Source: Loxodes magnus
Taxonomy: Eukaryota > Ciliophora > Karyorelictea > Loxodida > Loxodidae
Length of the DNA stretch: 64,000 bases
NCBI GenBank assembly: GCA_946699065.1
Contig: CAMPDV010001478.1
Location: forward strand, 40,286-104,285
Direction of reading: 5' to 3'
Below are positions 10,224 to 20,063 of this stretch, piece by piece; position 1 is the stretch's first letter, and every line of letters starts with the position of its first letter. Position numbers and translations under genes: made by a program. The notes beneath the pieces were generated by a model. It saw only the letters and a program-made list of their open reading frames with translations. It did not search any database and was not told the origin of the DNA.

Positions 10224-11819
10224 CTAATCATGACTTCCCGATACGATGAACTCTGAATCACTGGATATTGCCACAGCATATACATAATGTGTGTGACCAC
10301 TCATGGTCTTACAGGTACCTGTCTTGACGTCCCATAGTCTCACCGTATAATCATGACTTCCCGATACGATGAACTCTGAATTACAGGATATAGCCACAGC
10401 ATATACATAATGTGTGTGACCACTCATGGTCTTACAGGTACCTGTCTTGACGTCCCATAGTCTCACCGTATAATCATGACTTCCCGATACGATGAACTCT
10501 GAATCACTGGATATAGCCACAGCATATACATAATGTGTGTGACCACTCATGGTCTTACAGGTACCTGTCTTGACGTCCCATAGTCTCACCGTATAATCAT
10601 GACTTCCCGATACGATGAACTCTGAATCACTGGATATAGCCACAGCATATACATAATGTGTGTGACCACTCATGGTCTTACAGGTACCTGTCTTGACGTC
10701 CCATAGTCTCACCGTATAATCTACACTTCCCGATACGATGAACTCTGAATTACAGGATAACGCCACAGCATATACATAATGTGTGTGACCACTCATGGTC
10801 TTACAGGTACCTGTCTTGACGTCCCATAGTCTCACCGTATAATCATGACTTCCCGATACGATGAACTCTGAATCACTGGATATAGCCACAGCATATACAT
10901 AATGTGTGTGACCACTCATGGTCTTACAGGTACCTGTCTTGACGTCCCATAGTCTCACCGTATAATCATGACTTCCCGATACGATGAACTCTGAATCACT
11001 GGATATAGCCACAGCATATACATGACTAGTGTGACCACTCATGGTCTTACAGGTACCTGTCTTGACGTCCCATAGTCTCACCGTATAATCATGACTTCCC
11101 GATACGATGAACTCTGAATCACTGGATATAGCCACAGCATATACATAATGTGTGTGACTACTCATGGTCTTACAGGTACCTGTCTTGACGTCCCATAGTC
11201 TCACCGTATAATCATGACTTCCCGATACGATGAACTCTGAATCACTGGATATAGCCACAGCATATACATAATGTGTGTGACTACTCATGGTCTTACAGGT
11301 ACCTGTCTTGACGTCCCATAGTCTCACCGTATAATCATGACTTCCCGATACGATGAACTCTGAATCACTGGATATAGCCACAGCATATACATAATGTGTG
11401 TGAACACTCATGGTCTTACAGGTACCTGTCTTGACGTCCCATAGTCTCACCGTATAATCATGACTTCCCGATACGATGAACTCTGAATCACTGGATATAG
11501 CCACAGCATATACATAATGTGTGTGACTACTCATGGTCTTACAGGTACCTGTCTTGACGTCCCATAGTCTCACCGTATAATCATGACTTCCCGATACGAT
11601 GAACTCTGAATCACTGGATATAGCCACAGCATATACATAATGTGTGTGACTACTCATGGTCTTACAGGTACCTGTCTTGACGTCCCATAGTCTCACCGTA
11701 TAATCATGACTTCCCGATACGATGAACTCTGAATTACAGGATATAGCCACAGCATATACATAATGTGTGTGACCACTCATGGTCTTACAGGTACCTGTCT
11801 TGACGTCCCATAGTCTCAC
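10224..11819 (-). CDS. WD40 segment, 13 repeats
   Basis: Order GHY (C25-N26), SHY, SHY, VHY, SHY, SHY, GSH, GHY, GHY (Leu23, C25-N26, V35), GHY, GHY, GHY (C25-N26), GHY. The A-L-S-C-N-S variant (GCG-TTA codons, near 10,758) is usually followed by V35, a linked haplotype seen many times in the array. Confidence 0.5.
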   Translation of the reverse strand: MRLWDVKTGTCKTMSGHTHYVYAVAISCNSEFIVSGSHDYTVRLWDVKTGTCKTMSSHTHYVYAVAISSDSEFIVSGSHDYTVRLWDVKTGTCKTMSSHTHYVYAVAISSDSEFIVSGSHDYTVRLWDVKTGTCKTMSVHTHYVYAVAISSDSEFIVSGSHDYTVRLWDVKTGTCKTMSSHTHYVYAVAISSDSEFIVSGSHDYTVRLWDVKTGTCKTMSSHTHYVYAVAISSDSEFIVSGSHDYTVRLWDVKTGTCKTMSGHTSHVYAVAISSDSEFIVSGSHDYTVRLWDVKTGTCKTMSGHTHYVYAVAISSDSEFIVSGSHDYTVRLWDVKTGTCKTMSGHTHYVYAVALSCNSEFIVSGSVDYTVRLWDVKTGTCKTMSGHTHYVYAVAISSDSEFIVSGSHDYTVRLWDVKTGTCKTMSGHTHYVYAVAISSDSEFIVSGSHDYTVRLWDVKTGTCKTMSGHTHYVYAVAISCNSEFIVSGSHDYTVRLWDVKTGTCKTMSGHTHYVYAVAISSDSEFIVSGSHD

Positions 11820-11822
11820 CGT

Positions 11823-12065
11823 CTAATCATGACTTCCCGATACGATGAACTCTGAATCACTGGATATAGCCACAGCATATACATAATGTGTGTGACTACT
11901 CATGGTCTTACAGGTACCTGTCTTGACGTCCCATAGTCTCACCGTATAATCATGACTTCCCGATACGATGAACTCTGAATCACTGGATATAGCCACAGCA
12001 TATACATAATGTGTGTGACCACTCATGGTCTTACAGGTACCTGTCTTGACGTCCCATAGTCTCAC
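11823..12065 (-). CDS. WD40 segment, 2 repeats
   Basis: Only GHY and SHY between two position-37 TAG codons. Upstream, 12,069-12,191 holds one further GHY unit between TAG codons at 12,069 and 12,192. Three TAG codons thus lie within 370 bp, the densest TAG cluster in type A DNA. Segments this short could not fold as a propeller on their own. Confidence 0.4.
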   Translation of the reverse strand: MRLWDVKTGTCKTMSGHTHYVYAVAISSDSEFIVSGSHDYTVRLWDVKTGTCKTMSSHTHYVYAVAISSDSEFIVSGSHD

Positions 12066-12191
12066 CGTCTAATCATGACTTCCCGATACGATGAACTCTG
12101 AATCACTGGATATAGCCACAGCATATACATAATGTGTGTGACCACTCATGGTCTTACAGGTACCTGTCTTGACGTCCCATAGTCTCACCGT

Positions 12192-13295
12192 CTAATCTGA
12201 ACTTCCCGATACGATGAACTCTGAATCATTGGATATTGCCACAGCATATACATGACTAGTGTGACCACTCATGGTCTTACAGGTACCTGTCTTGACGTCC
12301 CATAGTCTCACCGTATAATCATGACTTCCCGATACGATGAACTCTGAATCACTGGATATAGCCACAGCATATACATAATGTGTGTGACTACTCATGGTCT
12401 TACAGGTACCTGTCTTGACGTCCCATAGTCTCACCGTATAATCTACACTTCCCGATACGATGAACTCTGAATCACTGGATATAGCCACAGCATATACATA
12501 ATGTGTGTGACCACTCATGGTCTTACAGGTACCTGTCTTGACGTCCCATAGTCTCACCGTATAATCATGACTTCCCGATACGATGAACTCTGAATCACTG
12601 GATATAGCCACAGCATATACAACACTAGTGTGACCACTCATGGTCTTACAGGTACCTGTCTTGACGTCCCATAGTCTCACCGTATAATCATGACTTCCCG
12701 ATACGATGAACTCTGAATCACTGGATATAGCCACAGCATATACATAATGTGTGTGACCACTCATGGTCTTACAGGTACCTGTCTTGACGTCCCATAGTCT
12801 CACCGTATAATCTACACTTCCCGATACGATGAACTCTGAATCACTGGATATAGCCACAGCATATACATAATGTGTGTGACCACTCATGGTCTTACAGGTA
12901 CCTGTCTTGACGTCCCATAGTCTCACCGTATAATCATGACTTCCCGATACGATGAACTCTGAATCACTGGATATAGCCACAGCATATACAACACTAGTGT
13001 GACCACTCATGGTCTTACAGGTACCTGTCTTGACGTCCCATAGTCTCACCGTATAATCATGACTTCCCGATACGATGAACTCTGAATCACTGGATATAGC
13101 CACAGCATATACATAATGTGTGTGACCACTCATGGTCTTACAGGTACCTGTCTTGACGTCCCATAGTCTCACCGTATAATCTACACTTCCCGATACGATG
13201 AACTCTGAATTACTGGATATAGTCACATCTGATACATAACTAGTGTGACCACTCATGGTCTTACAGGTACCTGTCTTGACGTCCCATAGTCTCAC
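12192..13295 (-). CDS. WD40 segment, 9 repeats
   Basis: It starts with the SYVSDVT unit (V35). It then has a three-unit block GHY, GSV, GHY (V35) repeated twice (369 bp period), then SHY and GSH with Asn25 (S-N-D-S), ending S35-D36-TAG. The Glu18 and Val7 markers that accompany SYVSDVT elsewhere are missing, so the cassette has been split by exchange. Confidence 0.5.
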   Translation of the reverse strand: MRLWDVKTGTCKTMSGHTSYVSDVTISSNSEFIVSGSVDYTVRLWDVKTGTCKTMSGHTHYVYAVAISSDSEFIVSGSHDYTVRLWDVKTGTCKTMSGHTSVVYAVAISSDSEFIVSGSHDYTVRLWDVKTGTCKTMSGHTHYVYAVAISSDSEFIVSGSVDYTVRLWDVKTGTCKTMSGHTHYVYAVAISSDSEFIVSGSHDYTVRLWDVKTGTCKTMSGHTSVVYAVAISSDSEFIVSGSHDYTVRLWDVKTGTCKTMSGHTHYVYAVAISSDSEFIVSGSVDYTVRLWDVKTGTCKTMSSHTHYVYAVAISSDSEFIVSGSHDYTVRLWDVKTGTCKTMSGHTSHVYAVAISNDSEFIVSGSSD

Positions 13296-13298
13296 CGT

Positions 13299-14579
13299 CT
13301 AATCTGAACTTCCCGATACGATGAACTCTGAATTACAGGATATTGCCACAGCATATACATGACTAGTGTGACCACTCATGGTCTTACAGGTACCTGTCTT
13401 GACGTCCCATAGTCTCACCGTATAATCATGACTTCCCGATACGATGAACTCTGAATTACAGGATATAGCCACAGCATATACATAATGTGTGTGACCACTC
13501 ATGGTCTTACAGGTACCTGTCTTGACGTCCCATAGTCTCACCGTATAATCATGACTTCCCGATACGATGAACTCTGAATCACTGGATATAGCCACAGCAT
13601 ATACAACACTAGTGTGACCACTCATGGTCTTACAGGTACCTGTCTTGACGTCCCATAGTCTCACCGTATAATCATGACTTCCCGATACGATGAACTCTGA
13701 ATCACTGGATATAGCCACAGCATATACATAATGTGTGTGACCACTCATGGTCTTACAGGTACCTGTCTTGACGTCCCATAGTCTCACCGTATAATCATGA
13801 CTTCCCGATACGATGAACTCTGAATCACTGGATATAGCCACAGCATATACATGACTAGTGTGACCACTCATGGTCTTACAGGTACCTGTCTTGACGTCCC
13901 ATAGTCTCACCGTATAATCATGACTTCCCGATACGATGAACTCTGAATCACTGGATATAGCCACAGCATATACATAATGTGTGTGACCACTCATGGTCTT
14001 ACAGGTACCTGTCTTGACGTCCCATAGTCTCACCGTATAATCATGACTTCCCGATACGATGAACTCTGAATCACTGGATATTGCCACAGCATATACATAA
14101 TGTGTGTGAACACTCATGGTCTTACAGGTACCTGTCTTGACGTCCCATAGTCTCACCGTATAATCATGACTTCCCGATACGATGAACTCTGAATCACTGG
14201 ATATTGCCACAGCATATACATGACTAGTGTGACCACTCATGGTCTTACAGGTACCTGTCTTGACGTCCCATAGTCTCACCGTATAATCATGACTTCCCGA
14301 TACGATGAACTCTGAATCACTGGATATTGCCACAGCATATACATAATGTGTGTGACTACTCATGGTCTTACAGGTACCTGTCTTGACGTCCCATAGTCTC
14401 ACCGTATAATCATGACTTCCCGATACGATGAACTCTGAATCACTGGATATAGCCACAGCATATACATGACTAGTGTGACCACTCATGGTCTTACAGGTAC
14501 CTGTCTTGACGTCCCATAGTCTCACCGTATAATCATGACTTCCCGATACGATGAACTCTGAATCACTGGATATAGCCAC
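13299..14579 (-). CDS. WD40 segment, about 10.5 repeats, bounded upstream by TGA
   Basis: It opens in mid-unit at V21-A22 because codon 19 of the previous part of the frame is TGA (14583-14585). The following full units are GSH, SHY, GSH, VHY, GHY, GSH, GHY, GSV, GHY (C25-N26), GSH (C25-N26, S35). The first-GTG start is an artefact of the stop position. Confidence 0.5.
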   Translation of the reverse strand: MAISSDSEFIVSGSHDYTVRLWDVKTGTCKTMSGHTSHVYAVAISSDSEFIVSGSHDYTVRLWDVKTGTCKTMSSHTHYVYAVAISSDSEFIVSGSHDYTVRLWDVKTGTCKTMSGHTSHVYAVAISSDSEFIVSGSHDYTVRLWDVKTGTCKTMSVHTHYVYAVAISSDSEFIVSGSHDYTVRLWDVKTGTCKTMSGHTHYVYAVAISSDSEFIVSGSHDYTVRLWDVKTGTCKTMSGHTSHVYAVAISSDSEFIVSGSHDYTVRLWDVKTGTCKTMSGHTHYVYAVAISSDSEFIVSGSHDYTVRLWDVKTGTCKTMSGHTSVVYAVAISSDSEFIVSGSHDYTVRLWDVKTGTCKTMSGHTHYVYAVAISCNSEFIVSGSHDYTVRLWDVKTGTCKTMSGHTSHVYAVAISCNSEFIVSGSSD

Positions 14580-14582
14580 AGA

Positions 14583-14771
14583 TCATACATGACTAGTCTG
14601 ACCACTCATGGTCTTACAGGTACCTGTCTTGACGTCCCATAGTCTCACCGTATAATCTGAACTTCCCGATACGATGAACTCTGAATCACTGGATATTGCC
14701 ACAGCATATACATGACTAGTGTGACCACTCATGGTCTTACAGGTACCTGTCTTGACGTCCCATAGTCTCAC
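14583..14771 (-). CDS. WD40 fragment of 1.5 repeats ending in TGA at position 19
   Basis: One GSH unit with S35, then a unit in which His14 is Gln (CAG, G-Q-T-S-H-V) followed by TGA and S-V-A-I-S. If TGA is Trp the string is H-V-W-S-V-A, a typical WD40 sequence. It is the only type A unit I found with TGA, and the only one with Gln at the GH histidine. Confidence 0.4.
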   Translation of the reverse strand: MRLWDVKTGTCKTMSGHTSHVYAVAISSDSEFIVSGSSDYTVRLWDVKTGTCKTMSGQTSHV

Positions 14772-14774
14772 CGT

Positions 14775-16739
14775 CTAATCATGACTTCCCGATACGATGA
14801 ACTCTGAATCACTGGATATTGCCACAGCATATACATAATGTGTGTGACCACTCATGGTCTTACAGGTACCTGTCTTGACGTCCCATAGTCTCACCGTATA
14901 ATCATGACTTCCCGATACGATGAACTCTGAATTACAGGATATAGCCACAGCATATACAACACTAGTGTGACCACTCATGGTCTTACAGGTACCTGTCTTG
15001 ACGTCCCATAGTCTCACCGTATAATCATGACTTCCCGATACGATGAACTCTGAATCACTGGATATAGCCACAGCATATACATGACTAGTGTGACCACTCA
15101 TGGTCTTACAGGTACCTGTCTTGACGTCCCATAGTCTCACCGTATAATCATGACTTCCCGATACGATGAACTCTGAATCACTGGATATAGCCACAGCATA
15201 TACATAATGTGTGTGACCACTCATGGTCTTACAGGTACCTGTCTTGACGTCCCATAGTCTCACCGTATAATCTACACTTCCCGATACGATGAACTCTGAA
15301 TTACAGGATAACGCCACAGCATATACATAATGTGTGTGACCACTCATGGTCTTACAGGTACCTGTCTTGACGTCCCATAGTCTCACCGTATAATCATGAC
15401 TTCCCGATACGATGAACTCTGAATCACTGGATATAGCCACAGCATATACATGACTAGTGTGACCACTCATGGTCTTACAGGTACCTGTCTTGACGTCCCA
15501 TAGTCTCACCGTATAATCATGACTTCCCGATACGATGAACTCTGAATCACTGGATATAGCCACAGCATATACATAATGTGTGTGACCACTCATGGTCTTA
15601 CAGGTACCTGTCTTGACGTCCCATAGTCTCACCGTATAATCATGACTTCCCGATACGATGAACTCTGAATTACAGGATATAGCCACAGCATATACAACAC
15701 TAGTGTGACCACTCATGGTCTTACAGGTACCTGTCTTGACGTCCCATAGTCTCACCGTATAATCATGACTTCCCGATACGATGAACTCTGAATCACTGGA
15801 TATAGCCACAGCATATACATAATGTGTGTGACTACTCATGGTCTTACAGGTACCTGTCTTGACGTCCCATAGTCTCACCGTATAATCATGACTTCCCGAT
15901 ACGATGAACTCTGAATCACTGGATATAGCCACAGCATATACATAATGTGTGTGACTACTCATGGTCTTACAGGTACCTGTCTTGACGTCCCATAGTCTCA
16001 CCGTATAATCATGACTTCCCGATACGATGAACTCTGAATCACTGGATATAGCCACAGCATATACATAATGTGTGTGACTACTCATGGTCTTACAGGTACC
16101 TGTCTTGACGTCCCATAGTCTCACCGTATAATCATGACTTCCCGATACGATGAACTCTGAATCACTGGATATAGCCACAGCATATACATGACTAGTGTGA
16201 CCACTCATGGTCTTACAGGTACCTGTCTTGACGTCCCATAGTCTCACCGTATAATCATGACTTCCCGATACGATGAACTCTGAATCACTGGATATAGCCA
16301 CAGCATATACATGACTAGTGTGACCACTCATGGTCTTACAGGTACCTGTCTTGACGTCCCATAGTCTCACCGTATAATCATGACTTCCCGATACGATGAA
16401 CTCTGAATCACTGGATATAGCCACAGCATATACATAATGTGTGTGACCACTCATGGTCTTACAGGTACCTGTCTTGACGTCCCATAGTCTCACCGTATAA
16501 TCATGACTTCCCGATACGATGAACTCTGAATCACTGGATATAGCCACAGCATATACATGACTAGTGTGACCACTCATGGTCTTACAGGTACCTGTCTTGA
16601 CGTCCCATAGTCTCACCGTATAATCATGACTTCCCGATACGATGAACTCTGAATCACTGGATATTGCCACAGCATATACATGACTAGTGTGACCACTCAT
16701 GGTCTTACAGGTACCTGTCTTGACGTCCCATAGTCTCAC
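14775..16739 (-). CDS. WD40 segment, 16 repeats
   Basis: Order GSH, GSH, GHY, GSH, GSH, SHY, SHY, SHY, GSV (C25-N26), GHY, GSH, GHY (L23, C25-N26, V35), GHY, GSH, GSV (C25-N26), GHY. It ends with the four-unit TAG module described at 2352-2840. Confidence 0.5.
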   Translation of the reverse strand: MRLWDVKTGTCKTMSGHTSHVYAVAISSDSEFIVSGSHDYTVRLWDVKTGTCKTMSGHTSHVYAVAISSDSEFIVSGSHDYTVRLWDVKTGTCKTMSGHTHYVYAVAISSDSEFIVSGSHDYTVRLWDVKTGTCKTMSGHTSHVYAVAISSDSEFIVSGSHDYTVRLWDVKTGTCKTMSGHTSHVYAVAISSDSEFIVSGSHDYTVRLWDVKTGTCKTMSSHTHYVYAVAISSDSEFIVSGSHDYTVRLWDVKTGTCKTMSSHTHYVYAVAISSDSEFIVSGSHDYTVRLWDVKTGTCKTMSSHTHYVYAVAISSDSEFIVSGSHDYTVRLWDVKTGTCKTMSGHTSVVYAVAISCNSEFIVSGSHDYTVRLWDVKTGTCKTMSGHTHYVYAVAISSDSEFIVSGSHDYTVRLWDVKTGTCKTMSGHTSHVYAVAISSDSEFIVSGSHDYTVRLWDVKTGTCKTMSGHTHYVYAVALSCNSEFIVSGSVDYTVRLWDVKTGTCKTMSGHTHYVYAVAISSDSEFIVSGSHDYTVRLWDVKTGTCKTMSGHTSHVYAVAISSDSEFIVSGSHDYTVRLWDVKTGTCKTMSGHTSVVYAVAISCNSEFIVSGSHDYTVRLWDVKTGTCKTMSGHTHYVYAVAISSDSEFIVSGSHD

Positions 16740-16742
16740 CGT

Positions 16743-17477
16743 CTAATCATGACTTCCCGATACGATGAACTCTGAATCACTGGATATTGCCACAGCATAT
16801 ACATAATGTGTGTGACCACTCATGGTCTTACAGGTACCTGTCTTGACGTCCCATAGTCTCACCGTATAATCATGACTTCCCGATACGATGAACTCTGAAT
16901 TACAGGATATAGCCACAGCATATACAACACTAGTGTGACCACTCATGGTCTTACAGGTACCTGTCTTGACGTCCCATAGTCTCACCGTATAATCATGACT
17001 TCCCGATACGATGAACTCTGAATCACTGGATATAGCCACAGCATATACATGACTAGTGTGACCACTCATGGTCTTACAGGTACCTGTCTTGACGTCCCAT
17101 AGTCTCACCGTATAATCATGACTTCCCGATACGATGAACTCTGAATCACTGGATATAGCCACAGCATATACATAATGTGTGTGACCACTCATGGTCTTAC
17201 AGGTACCTGTCTTGACGTCCCATAGTCTCACCGTATAATCATGACTTCCCGATACGATGAACTCTGAATTACAGGATAACGCCACAGCATATACATAATG
17301 TGTGTGACCACTCATGGTCTTACAGGTACCTGTCTTGACGTCCCATAGTCTCACCGTATAATCATGACTTCCCGATACGATGAACTCTGAATCACTGGAT
17401 ATAGCCACAGCATATACATAATGTGTGTGAACACTCATGGTCTTACAGGTACCTGTCTTGACGTCCCATAGTCTCAC
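16743..17477 (-). CDS. WD40 segment, 6 repeats
   Basis: Order VHY, GHY (L23, C25-N26 but H35), GHY, GSH, GSV (C25-N26), GHY. The L23 unit here lacks the usual V35, showing that positions 23-26 and 35 can recombine. Confidence 0.5.
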   Translation of the reverse strand: MRLWDVKTGTCKTMSVHTHYVYAVAISSDSEFIVSGSHDYTVRLWDVKTGTCKTMSGHTHYVYAVALSCNSEFIVSGSHDYTVRLWDVKTGTCKTMSGHTHYVYAVAISSDSEFIVSGSHDYTVRLWDVKTGTCKTMSGHTSHVYAVAISSDSEFIVSGSHDYTVRLWDVKTGTCKTMSGHTSVVYAVAISCNSEFIVSGSHDYTVRLWDVKTGTCKTMSGHTHYVYAVAISSDSEFIVSGSHD

Positions 17478-17480
17478 CGT

Positions 17481-20060
17481 CTAATCATGACTTCCCGATA
17501 CGATGAACTCTGAATCACTGGATATTGCCACAGCATATACATAATGTGTGTGACCACTCATGGTCTTACAGGTACCTGTCTTGACGTCCCATAGTCTCAC
17601 CATATAATCTGAACTTCCCGATACGATGAACTCTGAATCACTGGATATAGCCACAGCATATACAACACTAGTGTGACCACTCATGGTCTTACAGGTACCT
17701 GTCTTGACGTCCCATAGTCTCACCGTATAATCATGACTTCCCGATACGATGAACTCTGAATCACTGGATATAGCCACAGCATATACATGACTAGTGTGAC
17801 CACTCATGGTCTTACAGGTACCTGTCTTGACGTCCCATAGTCTCACCGTATAATCATGACTTCCCGATACGATGAACTCTGAATCACTGGATATAGCCAC
17901 AGCATATACATAATGTGTGTGACCACTCATGGTCTTACAGGTACCTGTCTTGACGTCCCATAGTCTCACCGTATAATCATGACTTCCCGATACGATGAAC
18001 TCTGAATCACTGGATATAGCCACAGCATATACATAATGTGTGTGACTACTCATGGTCTTACAGGTACCTGTCTTGACGTCCCATAGTCTCACCGTATAAT
18101 CATGACTTCCCGATACGATGAACTCTGAATCACTGGATATAGCCACAGCATATACATAATGTGTGTGACTACTCATGGTCTTACAGGTACCTGTCTTGAC
18201 GTCCCATAGTCTCACCGTATAATCATGACTTCCCGATACGATGAACTCTGAATCACTGGATATAGCCACAGCATATACATGACTAGTGTGACTACTCATG
18301 GTCTTACAGGTACCTGTCTTGACGTCCCATAGTCTCACCGTATAATCATGACTTCCCGATACGATGAACTCTGAATCACTGGATATAGCCACAGCATATA
18401 CATAATGTGTGTGACCACTCATGGTCTTACAGGTACCTGTCTTGACGTCCCATAGTCTCACCGTATAATCATGACTTCCCGATACGATGAACTCTGAATC
18501 ACTGGATATAGCCACAGCATATACATAATGTGTGTGACCACTCATGGTCTTACAGGTACCTGTCTTGACGTCCCATAGTCTCACCGTATAATCATGACTT
18601 CCCGATACGATGAACTCTGAATCACTGGATATAGCCACAGCATATACATAATGTGTGTGACCACTCATGGTCTTACAGGTACCTGTCTTGACGTCCCATA
18701 GTCTCACCGTATAATCATGACTTCCCGATACGATGAACTCTGAATCACTGGATATAGCCACAGCATATACATAATGTGTGTGACCACTCATGGTCTTACA
18801 GGTACCTGTCTTGACGTCCCATAGTCTCACCGTATAATCATGACTTCCCGATACGATGAACTCTGAATCACTGGATATAGCCACAGCATATACATGACTA
18901 GTGTGACCACTCATGGTCTTACAGGTACCTGTCTTGACGTCCCATAGTCTCACCGTATAATCTACACTTCCCGATACGATGAACTCTGAATCACTGGATA
19001 TAGCCACAGCATATACATTACTAGTGTGAACACTCATGGTCTTACAGGTACCTGTCTTGACGTCCCATAGTCTCACCGTATAATCATGACTTCCCGATAC
19101 GATGAACTCTGAATCACTGGATATAGCCACAGCATATACATAATGTGTGTGACCACTCATGGTCTTACAGGTACCTGTCTTGACGTCCCATAGTCTCACC
19201 GTATAATCATGACTTCCCGATACGATGAACTCTGAATCACTGGATATAGCCACAGCATATACATGACTAGTGTGACCACTCATGGTCTTACAGGTACCTG
19301 TCTTGACGTCCCATAGTCTCACCGTATAATCATGACTTCCCGATACGATGAACTCTGAATCACTGGATATAGCCACAGCATATACATAATGTGTGTGACT
19401 ACTCATGGTCTTACAGGTACCTGTCTTGACGTCCCATAGTCTCACCGTATAATCATGACTTCCCGATACGATGAACTCTGAATCACTGGATATAGCCACA
19501 GCATATACATAATGTGTGTGACTACTCATGGTCTTACAGGTACCTGTCTTGACGTCCCATAGTCTCACCGTATAATCATGACTTCCCGATACGATGAACT
19601 CTGAATCACTGGATATAGCCACAGCATATACATGACTAGTGTGACCACTCATGGTCTTACAGGTACCTGTCTTGACGTCCCATAGTCTCACCGTATAATC
19701 ATGACTTCCCGATACGATGAACTCTGAATCACTGGATATAGCCACAGCATATACATAATGTGTGTGACTACTCATGGTCTTACAGGTACCTGTCTTGACG
19801 TCCCATAGTCTCACCGTATAATCATGACTTCCCGATACGATGAACTCTGAATCACTGGATATAGCCACAGCATATACATAATGTGTGTGACTACTCATGG
19901 TCTTACAGGTACCTGTCTTGACGTCCCATAGTCTCACCGTATAATCATGACTTCCCGATACGATGAACTCTGAATCACTGGATATAGCCACAGCATATAC
20001 ATAATGTGTGTGACCACTCATGGTCTTACAGGTACCTGTCTTGACGTCCCATAGTCTCAC
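17481..20060 (-). CDS. WD40 segment, 21 repeats
   Basis: A long open stretch of 859 residues. Landmarks: VSN unit with V35 (near 19,018), four consecutive GHY units (18.4-18.8 kb), a rare S13 with SH combination (near 18,285), and a GSV/S35 unit with Thr38 changed to Met (D-Y-M-V, plus strand ccatataatctgaac near 17,600). The Met38 marker recurs near 23,134, 27,074 and 32,486, showing multi-unit copying. Confidence 0.55.
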   Translation of the reverse strand: MRLWDVKTGTCKTMSGHTHYVYAVAISSDSEFIVSGSHDYTVRLWDVKTGTCKTMSSHTHYVYAVAISSDSEFIVSGSHDYTVRLWDVKTGTCKTMSSHTHYVYAVAISSDSEFIVSGSHDYTVRLWDVKTGTCKTMSGHTSHVYAVAISSDSEFIVSGSHDYTVRLWDVKTGTCKTMSSHTHYVYAVAISSDSEFIVSGSHDYTVRLWDVKTGTCKTMSSHTHYVYAVAISSDSEFIVSGSHDYTVRLWDVKTGTCKTMSGHTSHVYAVAISSDSEFIVSGSHDYTVRLWDVKTGTCKTMSGHTHYVYAVAISSDSEFIVSGSHDYTVRLWDVKTGTCKTMSVHTSNVYAVAISSDSEFIVSGSVDYTVRLWDVKTGTCKTMSGHTSHVYAVAISSDSEFIVSGSHDYTVRLWDVKTGTCKTMSGHTHYVYAVAISSDSEFIVSGSHDYTVRLWDVKTGTCKTMSGHTHYVYAVAISSDSEFIVSGSHDYTVRLWDVKTGTCKTMSGHTHYVYAVAISSDSEFIVSGSHDYTVRLWDVKTGTCKTMSGHTHYVYAVAISSDSEFIVSGSHDYTVRLWDVKTGTCKTMSSHTSHVYAVAISSDSEFIVSGSHDYTVRLWDVKTGTCKTMSSHTHYVYAVAISSDSEFIVSGSHDYTVRLWDVKTGTCKTMSSHTHYVYAVAISSDSEFIVSGSHDYTVRLWDVKTGTCKTMSGHTHYVYAVAISSDSEFIVSGSHDYTVRLWDVKTGTCKTMSGHTSHVYAVAISSDSEFIVSGSHDYTVRLWDVKTGTCKTMSGHTSVVYAVAISSDSEFIVSGSSDYMVRLWDVKTGTCKTMSGHTHYVYAVAISSDSEFIVSGSHD

Positions 20061-20063
20061 CGT